Assembly: GCA_965662745.1 (NCBI GenBank) | Contig: CBFIJK010000001.1 | Location: 120,474-184,473 of the forward strand | Length of the DNA: 64,000 nucleotides | DNA from: Anianibacter sp965662745 | GTDB lineage: Bacteria; Pseudomonadota; Alphaproteobacteria; Rhodobacterales; Rhodobacteraceae | Direction of reading: 5' to 3' | Part shown: piece by piece, positions 16,700 through 24,804 of the stretch | Position numbering within the stretch: position 1 is the stretch's first letter | Layout of the letters: every line of letters begins with the position of its first letter | Notes under the pieces: model-generated | Seen by the model: the letters and a program-made list of their open reading frames with translations, nothing else | The model's database searches: none | Told to the model about the DNA's origin: nothing | Program-made: the position numbers and the translations under genes

Positions 16700-17605
16700 T
16701 TACCAGGCGTCAGGCCCCTTTTCAGCGAAGCGGTGCACCAGGAAATCAATGAAAGCGCGGACCTTGGGCTGCGTGAAGCGGCCGGGCGGGTAGACCGCGT
16801 AGATGCCTTGCGTCTCGGTGGGCAGCTCCGGGATCGCCTCTTCCACCAAACCATCCGTCAACGCGTCGGCGTAGAGGAAGCTGGGCAGATAGGCGATGCC
16901 AAGGCCGGAAATCGCGGCGTTCAGAAGCGATTGACCGTCATTGACCGACAGCCAGCCCGCCGTGCGCACCTGACGCTTTTCGCCCGAAGGCGCGGTCAGT
17001 TTCCAGACATTGCCCGAAGACTGGCTGGAATAATGCAAGAGCTTGTGCTCGTTCAAGTCGTCGATCTTCTCGGGGCGGCCATATTTGTCGAAATAGCCGG
17101 GCGAGCCGATCATGCGTTTGGTGGTCTCGGTCAGCTTGCGGGCGCGCAGGGTGCTGTCTTCCAGCTCTCCGATGCGAACGGCCATGTCGAAGCCTTCGGA
17201 AATCAGTTCAACGTAGCGGTTGTTCAGAACCATATTGACGGTGATCTCGGGGAATTCCGCCAGGAAATCGCCCAGGATCGGGGACAGGTGATTGACCCCG
17301 AAATCGGTTGCCACAGAGATGCGCAAAAGGCCCGAGGGCGCGGATTGCATGGATGTGACAAGCGCATCCGCTTCGCCGGCGTCATTGAGAACGCGGCGGG
17401 CGCGATCATAGTAGGCCAAGCCGATCTCGGTCGGCGACACGCGGCGCGTGGTGCGGTTCAACAGCCGGGCGCCAAGACGGGCCTCAAGCGATGAGACATG
17501 CTTGGAAACGGCGGATTTCGAGATGCCCATCTTCTTGGCCGCGTCGGTAAACCCACCTTGGTCCACGACGGTGGCAAAGGCCTCCATTTCGGTCAATCGG
17601 TCCAT
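16700..17605 (-). CDS. LysR-type transcriptional regulator
   Basis: 301 residues. The N-terminal winged helix-turn-helix (about 1-60) reads AFATVVDQGGFTDAAKKMG then SKSAVSKHVSSLEARLGARLLNRTTRR, followed by a two-lobed periplasmic-binding-like effector domain with GLGIAYLPSFLYADALTDG. It belongs to the CrgA/GcvA-like group by feel. No divergent partner gene adjoins it (mlaC upstream is on the same strand), so its target cannot be read from context. About 190 bases of upstream region hold its promoter. Confidence 0.88.
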   Translation of the reverse strand: MDRLTEMEAFATVVDQGGFTDAAKKMGISKSAVSKHVSSLEARLGARLLNRTTRRVSPTEIGLAYYDRARRVLNDAGEADALVTSMQSAPSGLLRISVATDFGVNHLSPILGDFLAEFPEITVNMVLNNRYVELISEGFDMAVRIGELEDSTLRARKLTETTKRMIGSPGYFDKYGRPEKIDDLNEHKLLHYSSQSSGNVWKLTAPSGEKRQVRTAGWLSVNDGQSLLNAAISGLGIAYLPSFLYADALTDGLVEEAIPELPTETQGIYAVYPPGRFTQPKVRAFIDFLVHRFAEKGPDAW

Positions 17606-17752
17606 AGATCACTCGTTTCTCGCTTTTAGCCCTCACCGTTCTCGTATCGTGGTCAAACGGGGCAGGAATGCGGAACGCGCCGGACAATAGCTGGGTATGT
17701 TCGGGATCGTTTAGAGGCGGGAAACGGGGAAACGATGGCGCCGATTGTTGAC

Positions 17753-17781
17753 GGCCCGCCCGTGAACGGGCGTAGCGGGCC
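17753..17781 (-). terminator. Hairpin downstream of mlaC
   Basis: The near-palindrome between GGCCCGC and GCGGGCC, with an inner CCCGT-GAA-ACGGG stem, sits 12 bases after the mlaC stop. It lacks a clear T-run on the minus strand, so it may stabilise the 3' end or aid Rho-dependent termination rather than terminate by itself. Confidence 0.45.
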
Positions 17782-17793
17782 ATAAAGATCGGA

Positions 17794-18387
17794 TCAGCCG
17801 GCCTGGCTGAGATGCTGGGCGACGCGGCCCACATCGTCATTGTAGCGGATCAGAAGATCGCGGACTTCCTGACCTTCGACGCGCAGAAGACTGACGCCTT
17901 CGATGATCAGGTCGAAAATCTGCGCCCGGCCGCTTTGATCCGAGATGCGGAACGACAGCTCGAACGGGGCCTGACCTTGAAGGCGGACGGTGGATCGCAC
18001 CTCGTACTGGTTTGCGCGCAGCTGCGACGCGCCGGTCACATCGATGGACGCGCCGATGAATTCGCGAAACCGGCGACCGTACTTGCGCGCCATGTAGCTG
18101 GCGAACGCCTCTTGGAACGCGCGTACCTCGGCTGCGCTTGCGTTCACGCCGCGCCCAAGGGCGAATTGCGCGATAACCGGCAGGTCGGCGTGACGCTCGA
18201 AATAGCCCTTGAAGGTGCCAAGCATCTGACCCTCGGACTGACCCGAATTGATGATGCCTTGCAATTCCCCAACGATCTGCTGGACGAAAACCTCGGCTTG
18301 GCCTTGAGTCAAGGCGCGTGCGCGAGGGGCGGCAAGGGTCGCGGCGGCCAGTGCGGCGAAGGCGCGGCGGGTCAGGTTACTGGGCAT
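17794..18387 (-). CDS. mlaC: MlaC-like phospholipid-transport substrate-binding protein
   Basis: 197 residues from the ATG at 18387. The signal peptide carries TRRAF followed by an alanine-rich stretch to RARA, which resembles a Tat signal. The MlaC/Ttg2D domain is marked by AEVRAFQEAFASYMARKYGRRFREF and by LLRVEGQEVRDLLIRYNDDVGRV at the C-terminus. MlaC shuttles phospholipids between outer-membrane MlaA and the inner-membrane MlaFEDB transporter. It overlaps mlaA by 11 bases, but no mlaFED genes are nearby. Confidence 0.88.
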   Translation of the reverse strand: MPSNLTRRAFAALAAATLAAPRARALTQGQAEVFVQQIVGELQGIINSGQSEGQMLGTFKGYFERHADLPVIAQFALGRGVNASAAEVRAFQEAFASYMARKYGRRFREFIGASIDVTGASQLRANQYEVRSTVRLQGQAPFELSFRISDQSGRAQIFDLIIEGVSLLRVEGQEVRDLLIRYNDDVGRVAQHLSQAG

Positions 18388-19171
18388 ATGGGTCCTCGTA
18401 CGGATCGGGGGCCGCCGAATAGGGGTCCGGCGCGCCAGAGGCGTATGGGTCTGAATATGGGTCTGCAGAGGCCCCGCGTCCACCAAGCTGGAAGCGCCGG
18501 TTTTCAAGATACAGCAGCCGCGCCTGTGCATAGGGGTCAGCCGCTTCGAGGATGAGTGCGTCAAAGGTGGACGATGCTGCATTTCGCGCCGATAATTGCG
18601 ATCCAATTTGCGCGGGTCCAAGCCAAGCTCGTTCCGGTCCGGCCAACACATAGGACAGCGGATTGGTGAAGCCGTCCACGACCATTCCGAACGCATCCCG
18701 CTGCGTCGACGGGCCAAGCAGGGGCAGGACAAGATAGTCCCCTTCGCCCAAGCCCCAGACATGCAGCGTTTCGCCGAAATCGCTTGGACGTGGGTCCAGC
18801 CCGGCTGCCTTCATCGGGTCGAAAATGCCACCGATCCCGATCGTCGTGTTGAAGATGAAACGAACCAGATTTGCTGACGCGTCATCAATGTTGAACTGAA
18901 GAACGTCATTCACGATGTCGCTTGGCAGTCCGGCATTCGCGGCGAAGTTATTTATGCCGCGCTCGACCGGTTCCGGCACGATGTCGGCATAGCTACGCGC
19001 AGTCGGCGCAAGAATCGCCCTGTCCAGCCTGAGCGAGCCTTCAAACACAGCACGGTTCTGCGTCTCGTAGGGGTCCGAAATGCCCGTCGCGCGTGGTGCC
19101 TCGCAGGCCGCAAGGCTCGCCGCGGCGGCGAGGCTGGCCAGAAGGCGGAGTATGGCAACGCGTTTTTTCAT
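18377..19171 (-). CDS. mlaA: MlaA (VacJ) outer-membrane lipoprotein
   Basis: 264 residues. A lipoprotein signal ends at LAAC (about 19-22). The MlaA core shows DPYETQNRAVFEGSLRLD, GINNFAANAGLPSDIVNDVL, RFIFNTTIGIGGIFDPMKAAGL and DFGETLHVWGLGEGDYLVLPLLGPST, all diagnostic. MlaA removes mislocalised phospholipids from the outer leaflet. The C-terminal 35 residues are low-complexity with five DPY units, which is not part of the core. The upstream gap of 224 bases to ridA is the shared divergent promoter region. Confidence 0.92.
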   Translation of the reverse strand: MKKRVAILRLLASLAAAASLAACEAPRATGISDPYETQNRAVFEGSLRLDRAILAPTARSYADIVPEPVERGINNFAANAGLPSDIVNDVLQFNIDDASANLVRFIFNTTIGIGGIFDPMKAAGLDPRPSDFGETLHVWGLGEGDYLVLPLLGPSTQRDAFGMVVDGFTNPLSYVLAGPERAWLGPAQIGSQLSARNAASSTFDALILEAADPYAQARLLYLENRRFQLGGRGASADPYSDPYASGAPDPYSAAPDPYEDPYAQ

Positions 19172-19395
19172 CAGGGGGCAAACCGATACAAGGCTAGAGA
19201 TTCGGAAACAACTTTACGTCAGAACACACATAATAGGCCAACTTGGGTCAATTGCAGTGCCGGGACACAGATTGATGGCCCTGTGCCCGATTTGCGACAT
19301 ATGCCAAGGCAACGCCGCGCTGCATTTCCCGGTTCCGCTTGGCCTTTGGGACAGGTAGCGTCGCGCGAACCCTTTTTGACCGCAGGAGCCCCGAT

Positions 19396-19860
19396 ATGCC
19401 CGGATCCATTGAAACCCGCCTGACTGAGCTTGGCATCACCCTTCCCGATGCGCCTGCGCCGGCCGCCAACTACGTGCCCTTCGTCATCAGCGGCAAGACC
19501 GTCTACGTGTCGGGCCAGATCAGCCAGAATTCCGATGGCCTGATCCTGGGCAAACTGGGCGCCGAGTTGGATGTCGAGGCGGGCGCGGCAGCGGCGCGGC
19601 AATGCGCCTTGTCGCTGCTGGCGCAGGCACGTGCGGCTTGTGACGGCGATCTGGACAAGCTGGCGCGCGTCGTCAAGCTGACCGGTTTCGTCAATTCGAC
19701 CCCCGATTTCACCGATCAGCCGAAGGTCGTGAACGGCGCATCCGATACGCTGGTGGAAATCCTTGGCGATGCGGGGCGTCACGCACGCTCTGCCGTCAGC
19801 GCCGGGTCGCTTCCGCTTGGCGTTGCGGTCGAGATCGAAGCCATCTTCGAGCTGAAATGA
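19396..19860 (+). CDS. RidA family protein (YjgF/YER057c/UK114)
   Basis: 154 residues from the ATG at 19396, with GGAG 8 bases upstream. NYVPFVISGKTVYVSGQIS and the final RSAVSAGSLPLGVAVEIEAIFEL fit the longer RidA subgroup (COG0251, TdcF-like). Canonical RidA hydrolyses reactive 2-aminoacrylate; members of this longer subgroup often lack a demonstrated activity. The conserved arginine (HARSAV) is present. It overlaps the next gene by 4 bases (ATGA). Confidence 0.87.
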   Translation: MPGSIETRLTELGITLPDAPAPAANYVPFVISGKTVYVSGQISQNSDGLILGKLGAELDVEAGAAAARQCALSLLAQARAACDGDLDKLARVVKLTGFVNSTPDFTDQPKVVNGASDTLVEILGDAGRHARSAVSAGSLPLGVAVEIEAIFELK

Positions 19861-20627
19861 TCCAGCTTCCTTCGGCGTTCCTTGAAGCGCCCATTGCCCA
19901 CCGCGCCCTGCATGACCGTGCAAAGGGCCGCCCGGAAAATTCGCGCGCCGCAGTGCGAGCCGCGATCGAGGCGGGCTATGGGATCGAGATCGACGTGCAA
20001 CTGTCCTCGGACGGCCGCGCGATGGTGTTTCACGACTACGATCTCGGGCGTCTGACCATCGAAACGGGGCCGATCCGCCAGCGCAGCGTCGCCGAATTGC
20101 AGGCGATCCCGCTGATGGGCGGCTCGGAATCCGTGCCGACGCTTGCCGATATCCTGACCGAGGTCGCAGGCCGCGTGCCGTTGCTGATCGAGATCAAGGA
20201 TCAGGACGGTTCCATGGGATCCGACGTTGGCGCGCTGGAACAGGCGGTGGCCGAGGATATCGCAGGCTATGACGGCCCGCTTGCGCTGATGTCGTTCAAC
20301 CCGCACAGCGTGACCCTGCTGAAACGGCAAGCGCCCAACGTGCCACGCGGGCTGACGACCAGCGCCTATGATCCCGCCAACTGGCCCACTCTGACGCCGG
20401 TTCTGTGCGAGCGTCTGCGCGAGATCCCCGATCTTGAGCATGTCGATGCCAGCTTCATCAGTCACGAGGCCGCCGATTTGGGTCGGGGCCGCATCACCCA
20501 GGTCAAGGCGGCAGGGCTCAACGTCCTGTGCTGGACCATCCGTTCTGCCGAGGCAGAGGCGGAAGCGCGCAGGATTGCCGATAACGTGACCTTCGAAGGG
20601 TACCTGCCCGCGCTGGCAAAGGCTTGA
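19857..20627 (+). CDS. ugpQ: Glycerophosphodiester phosphodiesterase, cytoplasmic type
   Basis: 256 residues without a signal peptide. IAHRALHDRAKGRPENSRAA contains the catalytic histidine, followed by GIEIDVQLSSDGRAMVFHDYDLGRLT with metal-binding Glu/Asp and the second histidine; LIEIKDQDG and CWTIRSAEAEAEAR complete the GDPD TIM barrel. It hydrolyses glycerophosphodiesters to sn-glycerol 3-phosphate and an alcohol. Translation is coupled to the upstream ridA-like gene. Confidence 0.9.
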   Translation: MIQLPSAFLEAPIAHRALHDRAKGRPENSRAAVRAAIEAGYGIEIDVQLSSDGRAMVFHDYDLGRLTIETGPIRQRSVAELQAIPLMGGSESVPTLADILTEVAGRVPLLIEIKDQDGSMGSDVGALEQAVAEDIAGYDGPLALMSFNPHSVTLLKRQAPNVPRGLTTSAYDPANWPTLTPVLCERLREIPDLEHVDASFISHEAADLGRGRITQVKAAGLNVLCWTIRSAEAEAEARRIADNVTFEGYLPALAKA

Positions 20628-20685
20628 CCGCTCTCGTTTCGGGTCCACCTAGTCGCGCAACGCAGATGCAGGCCCGGACCCGTTC

Positions 20686-21858
20686 ATGAGCGACACAATA
20701 GAGATCTCTGTCCTTGGATCGCTGGCCGATATCGCGCCCGAGGATTGGGATGCCTGCGCCTGCCCCGAAGACGGGCGTCCGTTAGATCCCTTCACGACAC
20801 ACCGCTTTCTGTCGGCACTGGAACGGTCGGGATCGGTGGGTACCGGCACCGGCTGGACGCCTCGCCACCTTGTCGCGCGGCAGAACGGCCAGGTGATCGC
20901 CGTCGCGCCGCTTTACGCCAAGGGCCATAGCCAGGGCGAATACATCTTTGATCACAGCTGGGCCCATGCGTATGAACGCGCGGGAGGGCGCTATTATCCG
21001 AAACTGCAGTTGGCCGTGCCCTTCACCCCTGCGACGGGTCGCCGCTTTCTGACGCGGCCGGGCCATGAGATCGCGGGCACCGGCGCCATCGTGCAAGGCG
21101 CGGTCCAGATCGCTGCCGAGAACCGGTTGTCTTCGCTGCATATCACCTTCTGCACCGAGGCAGAGGCGCTGGCGGGCGCGGAAATGGGCCTTCTTCACCG
21201 CGTCACGGATCAGTTCCACTGGGTGAACCGCGACTACGCCAACCTTGACGCGTTCCTTGCGGATCTGTCGAGCCGAAAGCGAAAGACGATCCGGCGCGAA
21301 CGCCGCATCGCTCAGGGCTTTGGCGGCACGATCCACGCGCTGACCGGCGATCAGATAAAGCCCGAACACTGGGATGCCTTCTGGGAGTTCTACCAAGACA
21401 CCGGCGCGCGCAAATGGGGCACGCCCTATCTGACGCGCGCCTTCTTCAACGAGGCGCAGAAAACCCTGCGAGATGACATCCTGCTGGTGCTGGCGAAGCG
21501 TGAAGGCGAATGGATCGCAGGTGCGCTCAACATGATCGGGCGCGATACGCTTTATGGCCGCTACTGGGGCGCGACAGAGCATCACGACTGTTTGCATTTC
21601 GAGATTTGCTATTATCAGGCTATCGACTGGGCCATCGCGAACGGGCTGAAAACGGTCGAGGCGGGTGCGCAGGGCGAACACAAGCTGGCGCGCGGCTACC
21701 TGCCCACCGCTTGCCATTCCCTGCACTGGATCGCCGAAGAGTCTTTCCGAACCGCCGTGGACGACTACCTCAAGGCGGAACGCGATGCGGTCGATCAAGA
21801 GATCGAAGTGCTGACCAGCTATGGCCCGTTTCGCAAGACCGGACAGGAGGACCCATGA
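20686..21858 (+). CDS. FemAB/GNAT-like protein (DUF482, peptidogalycan biosynthesis type)
   Basis: 390 residues, no signal peptide. EYIFDHSWAHAYERAGGRYYPKLQLAVPFTPATGRR near 85-120 and EICYYQAIDWAIANGLKTVEAGAQGEHKLARGY near 310-340 are the hallmark segments of the DUF482 family (PF04339), which has a double-GNAT fold. The substrate is unknown, and the peptidogalycan label in databases is historical. The GTG/ATG choice is clear (ATG 20686). It overlaps phhB by 4 bases. Confidence 0.85.
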   Translation: MSDTIEISVLGSLADIAPEDWDACACPEDGRPLDPFTTHRFLSALERSGSVGTGTGWTPRHLVARQNGQVIAVAPLYAKGHSQGEYIFDHSWAHAYERAGGRYYPKLQLAVPFTPATGRRFLTRPGHEIAGTGAIVQGAVQIAAENRLSSLHITFCTEAEALAGAEMGLLHRVTDQFHWVNRDYANLDAFLADLSSRKRKTIRRERRIAQGFGGTIHALTGDQIKPEHWDAFWEFYQDTGARKWGTPYLTRAFFNEAQKTLRDDILLVLAKREGEWIAGALNMIGRDTLYGRYWGATEHHDCLHFEICYYQAIDWAIANGLKTVEAGAQGEHKLARGYLPTACHSLHWIAEESFRTAVDDYLKAERDAVDQEIEVLTSYGPFRKTGQEDP

Positions 21859-22133
21859 CCGACGCCCCCGACCAAGACACACTCGCCGCGCTGAAATCGA
21901 ACGGATGGAACGTTGCCGACGATGGCAATTCGCTGTCGAAGACCTTCGAATTCAAGAATTTCGTCGAGGCCTTCGGCTGGATGACCCGCGCGGCGATCCA
22001 TGCCGAAAAGCTGAACCATCACCCCGAATGGTCGAATGTCTACAAGACCGTCGAGGTGACGCTGACCACCCACGACACGGGCGGTCTTTCGGATCTCGAC
22101 GTGAAACTCGCCAAGAAGATGGACGCGCTATAG
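21855..22133 (+). CDS. phhB: Pterin-4a-carbinolamine dehydratase
   Basis: 92 residues from the ATG at 21855 (ATGA overlap with the preceding gene). HAEKLNHHPEWSNVYKTVEVTLTTHDTGGLSDLD is the complete PCD active-site signature with its histidine pair and Asp. The enzyme dehydrates 4a-hydroxytetrahydrobiopterin formed by aromatic amino-acid hydroxylases; no hydroxylase gene is nearby, so a moonlighting role or distant partner is likely. Confidence 0.93.
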   Translation: MTDAPDQDTLAALKSNGWNVADDGNSLSKTFEFKNFVEAFGWMTRAAIHAEKLNHHPEWSNVYKTVEVTLTTHDTGGLSDLDVKLAKKMDAL

Positions 22134-22142
22134 GCAACCATT

Positions 22143-22170
22143 GGGGCCGGACCGAACACGGCCCGGCCCC
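22143..22170. terminator. Bidirectional terminator between phhB and peroxiredoxin genes
   Basis: Inverted repeat GGGGCCGG (22143-22150) / CCGGCCCC (22163-22170) between two convergent genes. It is followed by TTC on the plus strand, with only a short T-run, so the strength is moderate. Confidence 0.6.
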
Positions 22171-22177
22171 TTCAGTT

Positions 22178-22669
22178 TCAAAGCGCGCCGACCATTGTCT
22201 GCCCGCCCGAGATATCGCAGGTGCCCGGTCCCTCTTCGGGGTGGAACACCGTGACCTTGCCATCCTCGGCCGCCAGCGCATAGCGCTGCGAGCGGTCGTA
22301 GAACCCCACCGGCGGCGCGGTGAAGGCCATGTCGATCGCCTTGGTAAAGTCCGCCCCCGGATCGCCCAGCATCGTGATCCCGGCTTTGTCAGCCCCGGTC
22401 GATTTGGCCCAGGCATCCATGACAAAGGGATCGTTGACCGAGACGCAGATCACCTCGTCCACGCCCTTGGCCTTCAGGTCGTCCATCGACGCTATGAAGC
22501 TGGGCACATGCGCCGAGGTGCAGGTGCCGGTATAGGCGCCCGGAAGACCAAAGATCACGACCTTGCGACCCTTCAGCTTTTCCCCAAGCGCCACCTCTTC
22601 GGGCCGTCCGTCTTCGCCAAGCCGCAACAGTGTTGCGTCGGGCAGGGTATCCCCCGTCTGAATGGGCAT
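22178..22669 (-). CDS. Peroxiredoxin, Prx5 type
   Basis: 163 residues. The peroxidatic loop PGAYTGTCTSAHVPSF holds Cys50. Resolving candidates are Cys75 (EVICVSV) and a cysteine near 153 (GPGTCDI), suggesting an atypical 2-Cys mechanism. The enzyme reduces hydrogen and organic peroxides with thioredoxin or glutaredoxin. It is divergent from the FAD reductase gene with 84 bases between the starts, a pairing that could reflect joint redox control. Confidence 0.92.
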   Translation of the reverse strand: MPIQTGDTLPDATLLRLGEDGRPEEVALGEKLKGRKVVIFGLPGAYTGTCTSAHVPSFIASMDDLKAKGVDEVICVSVNDPFVMDAWAKSTGADKAGITMLGDPGADFTKAIDMAFTAPPVGFYDRSQRYALAAEDGKVTVFHPEEGPGTCDISGGQTMVGAL

Positions 22670-22753
22670 TGTTCACTCCTATAACAAATTGCGCTTCTGC
22701 CGAAATTCGATATAGCGTCCCCGCCAAACCCGGCCAGAAGAGAGGATAACGTC

Positions 22754-23962
22754 ATGGAAAAGATCGTGGTCATCGGCGGTGGTCAGGCCGGGCAATCTCT
22801 TGTGGCAAAGCTCCGCGCGCTGAAGTTCGAAGGCGAAATCACCCTGATCGGCGAGGAATCCGTGCCGCCCTACCAGCGCCCGCCGCTGTCGAAGGCCTAT
22901 CTTCTGGGCGACATGCCCTTGGATCGGCTCTATTTGCGGCCTGAAAGCTGGTATGCGGATGCAAACATCACCTTGCGGCTGGGCGCGCATGTCACCGGGA
23001 TTGACCGGGGCGCCAAGCGGGTAAATCTTGGCGAGGATCACCTAGAGTACGACCACCTCGCGCTTTGCACCGGGTCGATCCCCCGCCGCCTGCCCGCAGT
23101 GATCGGCGGCGATCTGGACGGCGTCTATGTCGTGCGCACCCTAGCCGATGTCGACGCGATGGCGCCCGAATTCGCCGAGGGCAAATCCGTGCTGATCGTC
23201 GGCGGCGGGTATATCGGGCTTGAGGCGGCCGCCGTCGCCGCCAAGCGCAGGCTCAAGACCACGCTTGTCGAGGCCGCTGACCGCGTGCTGCAGCGCGTCG
23301 CCGCCGCAGAAACCTCCAGCTATTTCCGCGCGCTTCACGCCGATCGCGGCGTCGATCTGCGCGAAGGCACGGGCCTTGACCATCTGGCAGGCGAGGGCCG
23401 CGTGTCGAAGGCCGTTCTGACCGACGGATCGGAACTCGACGTGGACTTCGTGATCGTTGGCGTCGGCATCGCGCCCAATGACGGACTGGCCGAGGCCTCT
23501 GGCCTCGATCTCGACAACGGCATCAAGACCGACGCGAAGGGCCGCACCTCGGACCCGTCGATCTGGGCGGCTGGCGATTGCGCCTCCTTCCCGTGGCAAG
23601 GCAAGCAGATGCGCCTTGAATCGGTCGGCAATGCAATCGACCAGGCTGAAATCGTGGCAGCGAACATGCTGGGCGCGGACACCGATTACGTGCCGAAGCC
23701 GTGGTTCTGGTCCGACCAGTACGATGTCAAACTGCAGATCGCGGGCCTTGGCGCGGGTCATGACCGGATCGTGACGCGCAATTCCGGGGACGGCGCGATC
23801 AGCTACTGGTATTTCGCGGGCGACAGGCTGATCGCCGTCGACGCGATGAACGACCCGCGCGCCTATATGGTCGGCAAACGGCTGATTGAAATGGGAAAAT
23901 CCGCTGATCCAGCAGCGCTGGAGGACCCCTCGACAGAGCTCAAGGCGCTTTTGAAAGCCTGA
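22754..23962 (+). CDS. FAD/NAD-dependent ferredoxin (rubredoxin) reductase
   Basis: 402 residues. The FAD Rossmann motif VIGGGQAGQSLVAKLR is at the N-terminus, PPYQRPPLSKAYLLG follows, a second dinucleotide fold reads VLIVGGGYIGLEAAAVAAK at about 136-154, and WAAGDCASFPW marks the flavin contact. A C-terminal reductase domain with WFWSDQYDVKLQIAG is typical of the ThcD/CamA-like group that reduces ferredoxins for P450s or dioxygenases. No ferredoxin gene adjoins it. It shares one base with rsmD (TGATG). Confidence 0.9.
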   Translation: MEKIVVIGGGQAGQSLVAKLRALKFEGEITLIGEESVPPYQRPPLSKAYLLGDMPLDRLYLRPESWYADANITLRLGAHVTGIDRGAKRVNLGEDHLEYDHLALCTGSIPRRLPAVIGGDLDGVYVVRTLADVDAMAPEFAEGKSVLIVGGGYIGLEAAAVAAKRRLKTTLVEAADRVLQRVAAAETSSYFRALHADRGVDLREGTGLDHLAGEGRVSKAVLTDGSELDVDFVIVGVGIAPNDGLAEASGLDLDNGIKTDAKGRTSDPSIWAAGDCASFPWQGKQMRLESVGNAIDQAEIVAANMLGADTDYVPKPWFWSDQYDVKLQIAGLGAGHDRIVTRNSGDGAISYWYFAGDRLIAVDAMNDPRAYMVGKRLIEMGKSADPAALEDPSTELKALLKA

Positions 23963-24519
23963 TGCGTATCATCGGCGGCGCGCATCGCGGGCTGACGCTC
24001 GCCACTGTCGGCAAGGGCGACGCAGCCGCGCATCTGCGCCCCACCACGGACCGGGTGCGCGAGAGCCTGTTCAACTTGCTGCAGAACTACGACGGCGCGC
24101 TGGCCGATGCGCGTGTCCTCGACCTTTTCGCCGGCACCGGAGCGCTGGGACTAGAGGCCTTGTCGCGCGGCGCCGCCCATGTGACCTTTGTCGAGAACGG
24201 CACGAAATCGACCAGCCTTATCCGCGAAAATATCCGGAAGATGCGCGCTGAGGACCAGACAATCCTTCACCGCCGCGACGCCACCAAACTCGGTGACCCG
24301 CCCGGCGCGCCTTTCGGTCTCGTATTTCTCGACCCGCCCTATGGCACCGACCTGGGCGGCCGCGCGCTTGAGGCCGCAGACCGGTCCGGCTGGATCGCCA
24401 AGGATGCGCTGATCGTCTGGGAAGACAACGCCCCGCCGCCGCCGCCGCCGGGATATTCGCTTGAAGATAGCCGCCGCTATGGCGACACCCACATCACGAT
24501 CCTGCGCCGCACGGGGTGA
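23962..24519 (+). CDS. rsmD: 16S rRNA guanine-966 N2-methyltransferase
   Basis: 185 residues. MRIIGGAHRGLTLAT and LRPTTDRVRESLFNLL open the protein; SAM motif I is LDLFAGTGALGLEALSRGA and motif IV is FLDPPYGTDLGG. It methylates G966 of 16S rRNA late in 30S assembly. A run of prolines (about 156-161, APPPPPPG) replaces the usual short loop after EDN. It is coupled by a 1-base overlap to the reductase gene. Confidence 0.93.
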   Translation: MRIIGGAHRGLTLATVGKGDAAAHLRPTTDRVRESLFNLLQNYDGALADARVLDLFAGTGALGLEALSRGAAHVTFVENGTKSTSLIRENIRKMRAEDQTILHRRDATKLGDPPGAPFGLVFLDPPYGTDLGGRALEAADRSGWIAKDALIVWEDNAPPPPPPGYSLEDSRRYGDTHITILRRTG

Positions 24520-24551
24520 CGAACGGGCCCCGGCGCCCTAGTCTCATCCCC

Positions 24552-24737
24552 ATGACCACAATGACCCTATCCGACTGGCTCGCCGCTGCCCTTGCCCCGG
24601 CCGAGGACACGACGCCGCCAAAGCGTCCCCCACGCCGGACCGAGCCTTTGCTCATGGGCGACATCCTGACCGCGCGCCTCGATCACCCCGAGTTCCTCCG
24701 ACGCTGGCAAGACGAAGCAGATAAAGAAGACCCCTAG
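24552..24737 (+). CDS. Small hypothetical protein
   Basis: 61 residues from the ATG at 24552; an upstream in-frame GTG at 24516 overlapping the rsmD stop would give 73. The sequence TLSDWLAAALAP, a proline/lysine/arginine stretch and LTARLDHPEFLRRWQDEAD looks like a genuine soluble small protein, but I recognise no family. It is followed immediately by the GC-rich repeat at 24741. Confidence 0.45.
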   Translation: MTTMTLSDWLAAALAPAEDTTPPKRPPRRTEPLLMGDILTARLDHPEFLRRWQDEADKEDP

Positions 24738-24740
24738 TCA

Positions 24741-24790
24741 CTTTGGTTCTTCAAATACCCTCGGGGGGTCTGGGGGGCAGAGCCCCCCAG
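24741..24790. repeat. GC-rich hairpin repeat, copy 1
   Basis: About 50 bases: CTTTGGTTCTTCAAATACCC, then a G-run, then GGGGGGCAGAGCCCCCC, which folds as a stem with an AGA loop. A second copy lies at 46725-46770 in the same orientation. Here it sits just downstream of the EamA gene on the minus strand, read as hairpin followed by GAGGGTATTTGAAGAACC, and beside the end of the small plus-strand gene. It is a probable dispersed extragenic repeat with terminator or mRNA-stabiliser function. Confidence 0.7.
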
Positions 24791-24804
24791 CGGATCGGAG
24801 CGCG

